Below are positions 4,477 through 6,689 of a DNA stretch of 6,689 nt, in pieces. The notes beneath the pieces were generated by a model. It saw only the letters and a program-made list of their open reading frames with translations. It made no database searches and was not told the DNA's origin. How positions within the stretch are numbered: the first letter of the stretch is position 1; every line of letters begins with the position of its first letter. Location of the stretch: positions 1-6,689 of the forward strand of contig CAMPJM010000225.1 in NCBI GenBank assembly GCA_946886805.1, read 5' to 3'. A program made the translations under genes and the position numbers. The DNA is from an uncultured Flammeovirgaceae bacterium. GTDB taxonomy: Bacteria > Bacteroidota > Bacteroidia > Cytophagales > Cyclobacteriaceae.

Positions 4477-6689
4477 AAATTGGTTTACCGTATTCTTTTT
4501 CTCTTTATACAGGTAAATTTCTTCCTATTCTTCCCTTCAAAAATAATGGGAAAAGGTTATTCTTGTTTCCAAACATCAACAGGCTCAACTTTAAAAGCAT
4601 CTGATACCAAAGACACCGAACCAAGCACCTCAGTTTTAGCACAAGGTGATTGGTACCGCTTTGGTGTCAGCAAAAGGGGGATATACAAAATCACTTTTGA
4701 TCAATTAAATGAAGCGGGTATTAATGTGGGCAATATTGATCCTAAAACGATTAAAATCCATGGCTATGGCAATGGAATGCTACCACAATTAAATAGTGCT
4801 ACCAGACAAAAAGATCTCCCAGAGGTATCTATCCATGTAAGTGGGGAATCAGATGGAAAGTTTGATTCAGAAGATTATATATTGTTTTATGCTGAAGGGC
4901 CAGATCAGATTGTCTATAATGATGCTGATGAAAGATTTCAATTCCAGAAAAACTTGTATTCCGATTCTTCCTTTTATTTTATATCGATAAATGAAACGCA
5001 AGGGCTTAGAATACAGGAAAAAACAAGCACTGGCACAGGCCATCCAAAAATTAGATCCTATACGGATTTTTTTTACCATGAAGAGGATCTCCATAGTATC
5101 CTGAGTAGTGGCAGAGAGTGGTACGGAGAAAGGTTTTCAGCCGGTTCATCTGAAAAATTTACCTATGAAATTCCAGATCTTTTACCTGAGACAGAGGCGA
5201 TTTTCCAGTTTGAGGTAATGTCGTCAAATGCATCTCCTTCTGTGTTTTCAATTAATGCTAATGGAAACAACTTAGGAGAGGTTTCTGTCGAAGCTATTCC
5301 CAGGGTAAATGAAGATTCCGGGTTAAACACCTATTCAGTTAAAGGAAAAGAAAAGGAAGCTTTATTTTTTAAAACTTTGAATTCGCTGCCAGAAGATCTA
5401 TTAACGTTGGACGTCCTCTTCAAAGGTACTGCCGGAGATGGTTTTGCTTACTTAAATAATTTTTCGGTACAGTTGGATAGATTGTTAGTCTATAGCGGAA
5501 ATTCTTTCTTATTTAATAATGTAGGTAATACAATGCTGCCCAACGTCACCTACGAATTAAAGAATACGGCCTCCCACGATGTTTTGGTTTGGAATATCTC
5601 TGATCCTCTTAGGCCCTACCTGCAAACTACCACTAAAAGCGGTACTGCTCTCCAATTTGGGGCAACGTCTCTGTCTTTTCAGGAGTTTGCAGCATTTGAT
5701 ATCACTAATTTACCCTCTCCTACTTTTATATATAAAGTTGAAAATCAAAATATTAGAAAGGCAATAAATGCAGAAATGCTTATTGTAAGTTATCCTGAAT
5801 TTTTGCCTGAGGCTAAAAGACTGGCGAGTTTTCGGGAATCTTATGACAACCTAAAGGTCGCTGTCGTTACTCCTTCTCAAATTTATAATGAATTTTCCTC
5901 GGGTAGGCAAGATGTAACCGCTATCCGTGACTATGTAAAGTATTTATACGACAAGGGGAATATTAAATATCTCCTATTGTTTGGCAAATGTTCCTACGCT
6001 TATAAAGACGAGAATCTGGTAATGCAAAACACCAATTTTGTCCCTACCTATCAGTCCTATAATTCACTGCATCCGGTAGAGACTTTTTCATCTGATGATT
6101 ATTTCGGCTTTATGGATGATGACGAAGGAATTTGGGCAGAAAACGTAAATCCTGGGGATCACGACCTCGAAATAGGAATTGGCAGGTTGCCGGTAAAAAC
6201 CCTGGAAGAGGCAAAAGTGGTAGTTGATAAAATTATTCATTACTCTACTAACCCTGATACTTTTGGCCCCTGGAGAAACGAAATAGTTTTTGTTGCAGAT
6301 GATGAAGATGGAAATACACACCAAAAAGATGCAGATAGTCTTGCTTCGATGATAAGCAAGAAGAATCCGGGCTATCATGTAAACAAATTATACCTAGGTG
6401 CATTTCCGCAAGATGGAAATTCTTCTGATGAGGCAAGGGATGCTTTAAACGATGCCATAAAAAAAGGAGCATTAATAATAAATTATAGTGGTCATGGAAA
6501 TGAAAATGTTTGGGCGGAGGAAAGAATACTTCATTCTTCGATGATAGATGATTGGGAAAATTATGATAAACTCTCCCTTTTTGTTACAGCAACATGTGAA
6601 TTTGGAAAATATGATAGCCCAATAGAGATCTCGGGGGGAGAAAAGTTACTGCTAAGCCCAAAAGGTGGTGCTATTGCATTGGTGACCAC
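4474..6689 (+). CDS. porU: T9SS C-terminal signal peptidase/sortase PorU, partial (C-terminus beyond window)
   Basis: The frame is open from ATG 4474 to the right edge: 738 codons with no stop. PorU is the cell-surface cysteine protease (gingipain, C25 family) that cleaves the C-terminal sorting domain from T9SS cargo and joins the cargo to A-LPS or a similar lipid. Residues 1 to about 28 are a signal-peptide-like hydrophobic segment. An N-terminal region follows, with GDWYRFGVSKRGIYKITFDQL near 58-78. The C25 domain starts near residue 434 and contains EFSSGRQDVTAIRDYVK, VPTYQSYNSLHPVETFSSDD and IGIGRLPVKTLEEA. The catalytic His is H674 in NYSGHGNENVW and the catalytic Cys is C708 in FVTATCEFGKYD. 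In-frame TAA at 4471 rules out a longer N-terminus. A usually conserved segment near residue 505 reads GKCSYAY, which is unusual. PorU commonly exceeds 1,100 residues, so about a third is missing. porV is often the next gene but lies outside the window. Confidence 0.93.
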   Translation, partial: MKLVYRILFLFIQVNFFLFFPSKIMGKGYSCFQTSTGSTLKASDTKDTEPSTSVLAQGDWYRFGVSKRGIYKITFDQLNEAGINVGNIDPKTIKIHGYGNGMLPQLNSATRQKDLPEVSIHVSGESDGKFDSEDYILFYAEGPDQIVYNDADERFQFQKNLYSDSSFYFISINETQGLRIQEKTSTGTGHPKIRSYTDFFYHEEDLHSILSSGREWYGERFSAGSSEKFTYEIPDLLPETEAIFQFEVMSSNASPSVFSINANGNNLGEVSVEAIPRVNEDSGLNTYSVKGKEKEALFFKTLNSLPEDLLTLDVLFKGTAGDGFAYLNNFSVQLDRLLVYSGNSFLFNNVGNTMLPNVTYELKNTASHDVLVWNISDPLRPYLQTTTKSGTALQFGATSLSFQEFAAFDITNLPSPTFIYKVENQNIRKAINAEMLIVSYPEFLPEAKRLASFRESYDNLKVAVVTPSQIYNEFSSGRQDVTAIRDYVKYLYDKGNIKYLLLFGKCSYAYKDENLVMQNTNFVPTYQSYNSLHPVETFSSDDYFGFMDDDEGIWAENVNPGDHDLEIGIGRLPVKTLEEAKVVVDKIIHYSTNPDTFGPWRNEIVFVADDEDGNTHQKDADSLASMISKKNPGYHVNKLYLGAFPQDGNSSDEARDALNDAIKKGALIINYSGHGNENVWAEERILHSSMIDDWENYDKLSLFVTATCEFGKYDSPIEISGGEKLLLSPKGGAIALVT

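Noticed and set aside
4543..4566. Lipoprotein signal in PorU (Cys31 after GKGYS)
   Set aside because: The residues before the Cys do not fit a lipobox; a plain signal peptide ending near residue 26-28 is more likely.
4867..5094. Minus-strand open frame of 75 codons inside porU
   Set aside because: It lies wholly antisense to a well-supported porU reading frame and has no recognisable domain.
6088..6472. Two overlapping minus-strand open frames (96 and 74 codons)
   Set aside because: Both are antisense to conserved C25-domain blocks of porU and overlap each other; they are frame shadows.

Overview
The window reads as chromosomal DNA of an AT-rich member of the Bacteroidota, probably a Cytophagales-type bacterium (the lineage is inferred). 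The strongest evidence is a gene for PorU, the type IX secretion system (T9SS) sortase, which is confined to this phylum. Supporting signs are the lack of Shine-Dalgarno sequences before the starts, a secreted protease-like/beta-propeller protein of a kind common in the phylum, and intergenic palindromic repeats.

Layout. Positions 1-2591 hold two minus-strand genes. A DAO-family FAD-dependent oxidoreductase (1548-2591) is followed 36 bp later by a secreted protein (1-1511) with a peptidase-MA-like region and a TolB/PD40-type beta-propeller region; this second gene runs off the left edge. A 98-bp divergent intergenic region with a near-perfect palindrome separates them from a plus-strand MBL-fold hydrolase of the glyoxalase II type (2690-3334). 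A 158-bp gap with an imperfect hairpin and a 7-bp tandem repeat leads to pssA (3493-4179), CDP-diacylglycerol-serine O-phosphatidyltransferase, which appears to start with TTG. A 294-bp gap contains a clear inverted-repeat element and a 9-bp tandem duplication that includes the start codon of the last gene. That gene is porU (4474 to the right edge), whose catalytic His and Cys are both visible.

How the genes relate. I see no single pathway. The oxidoreductase and the propeller protein look co-transcribed. The hydrolase, pssA and porU share a strand but are separated by gaps of 158 and 294 bp holding repeats, so they are probably separate transcription units. PssA makes phosphatidylserine, the precursor of phosphatidylethanolamine. 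PorU removes C-terminal sorting domains from T9SS cargo at the cell surface and attaches the cargo to a lipid anchor. I found no tRNA, rRNA, CRISPR array, insertion sequence or phage gene, and no convincing new multi-gene system. The observations most worth checking are altered residues in a normally conserved PorU motif, the loss of zinc ligands in the protease-like protein, and the repeat elements in the two gaps.
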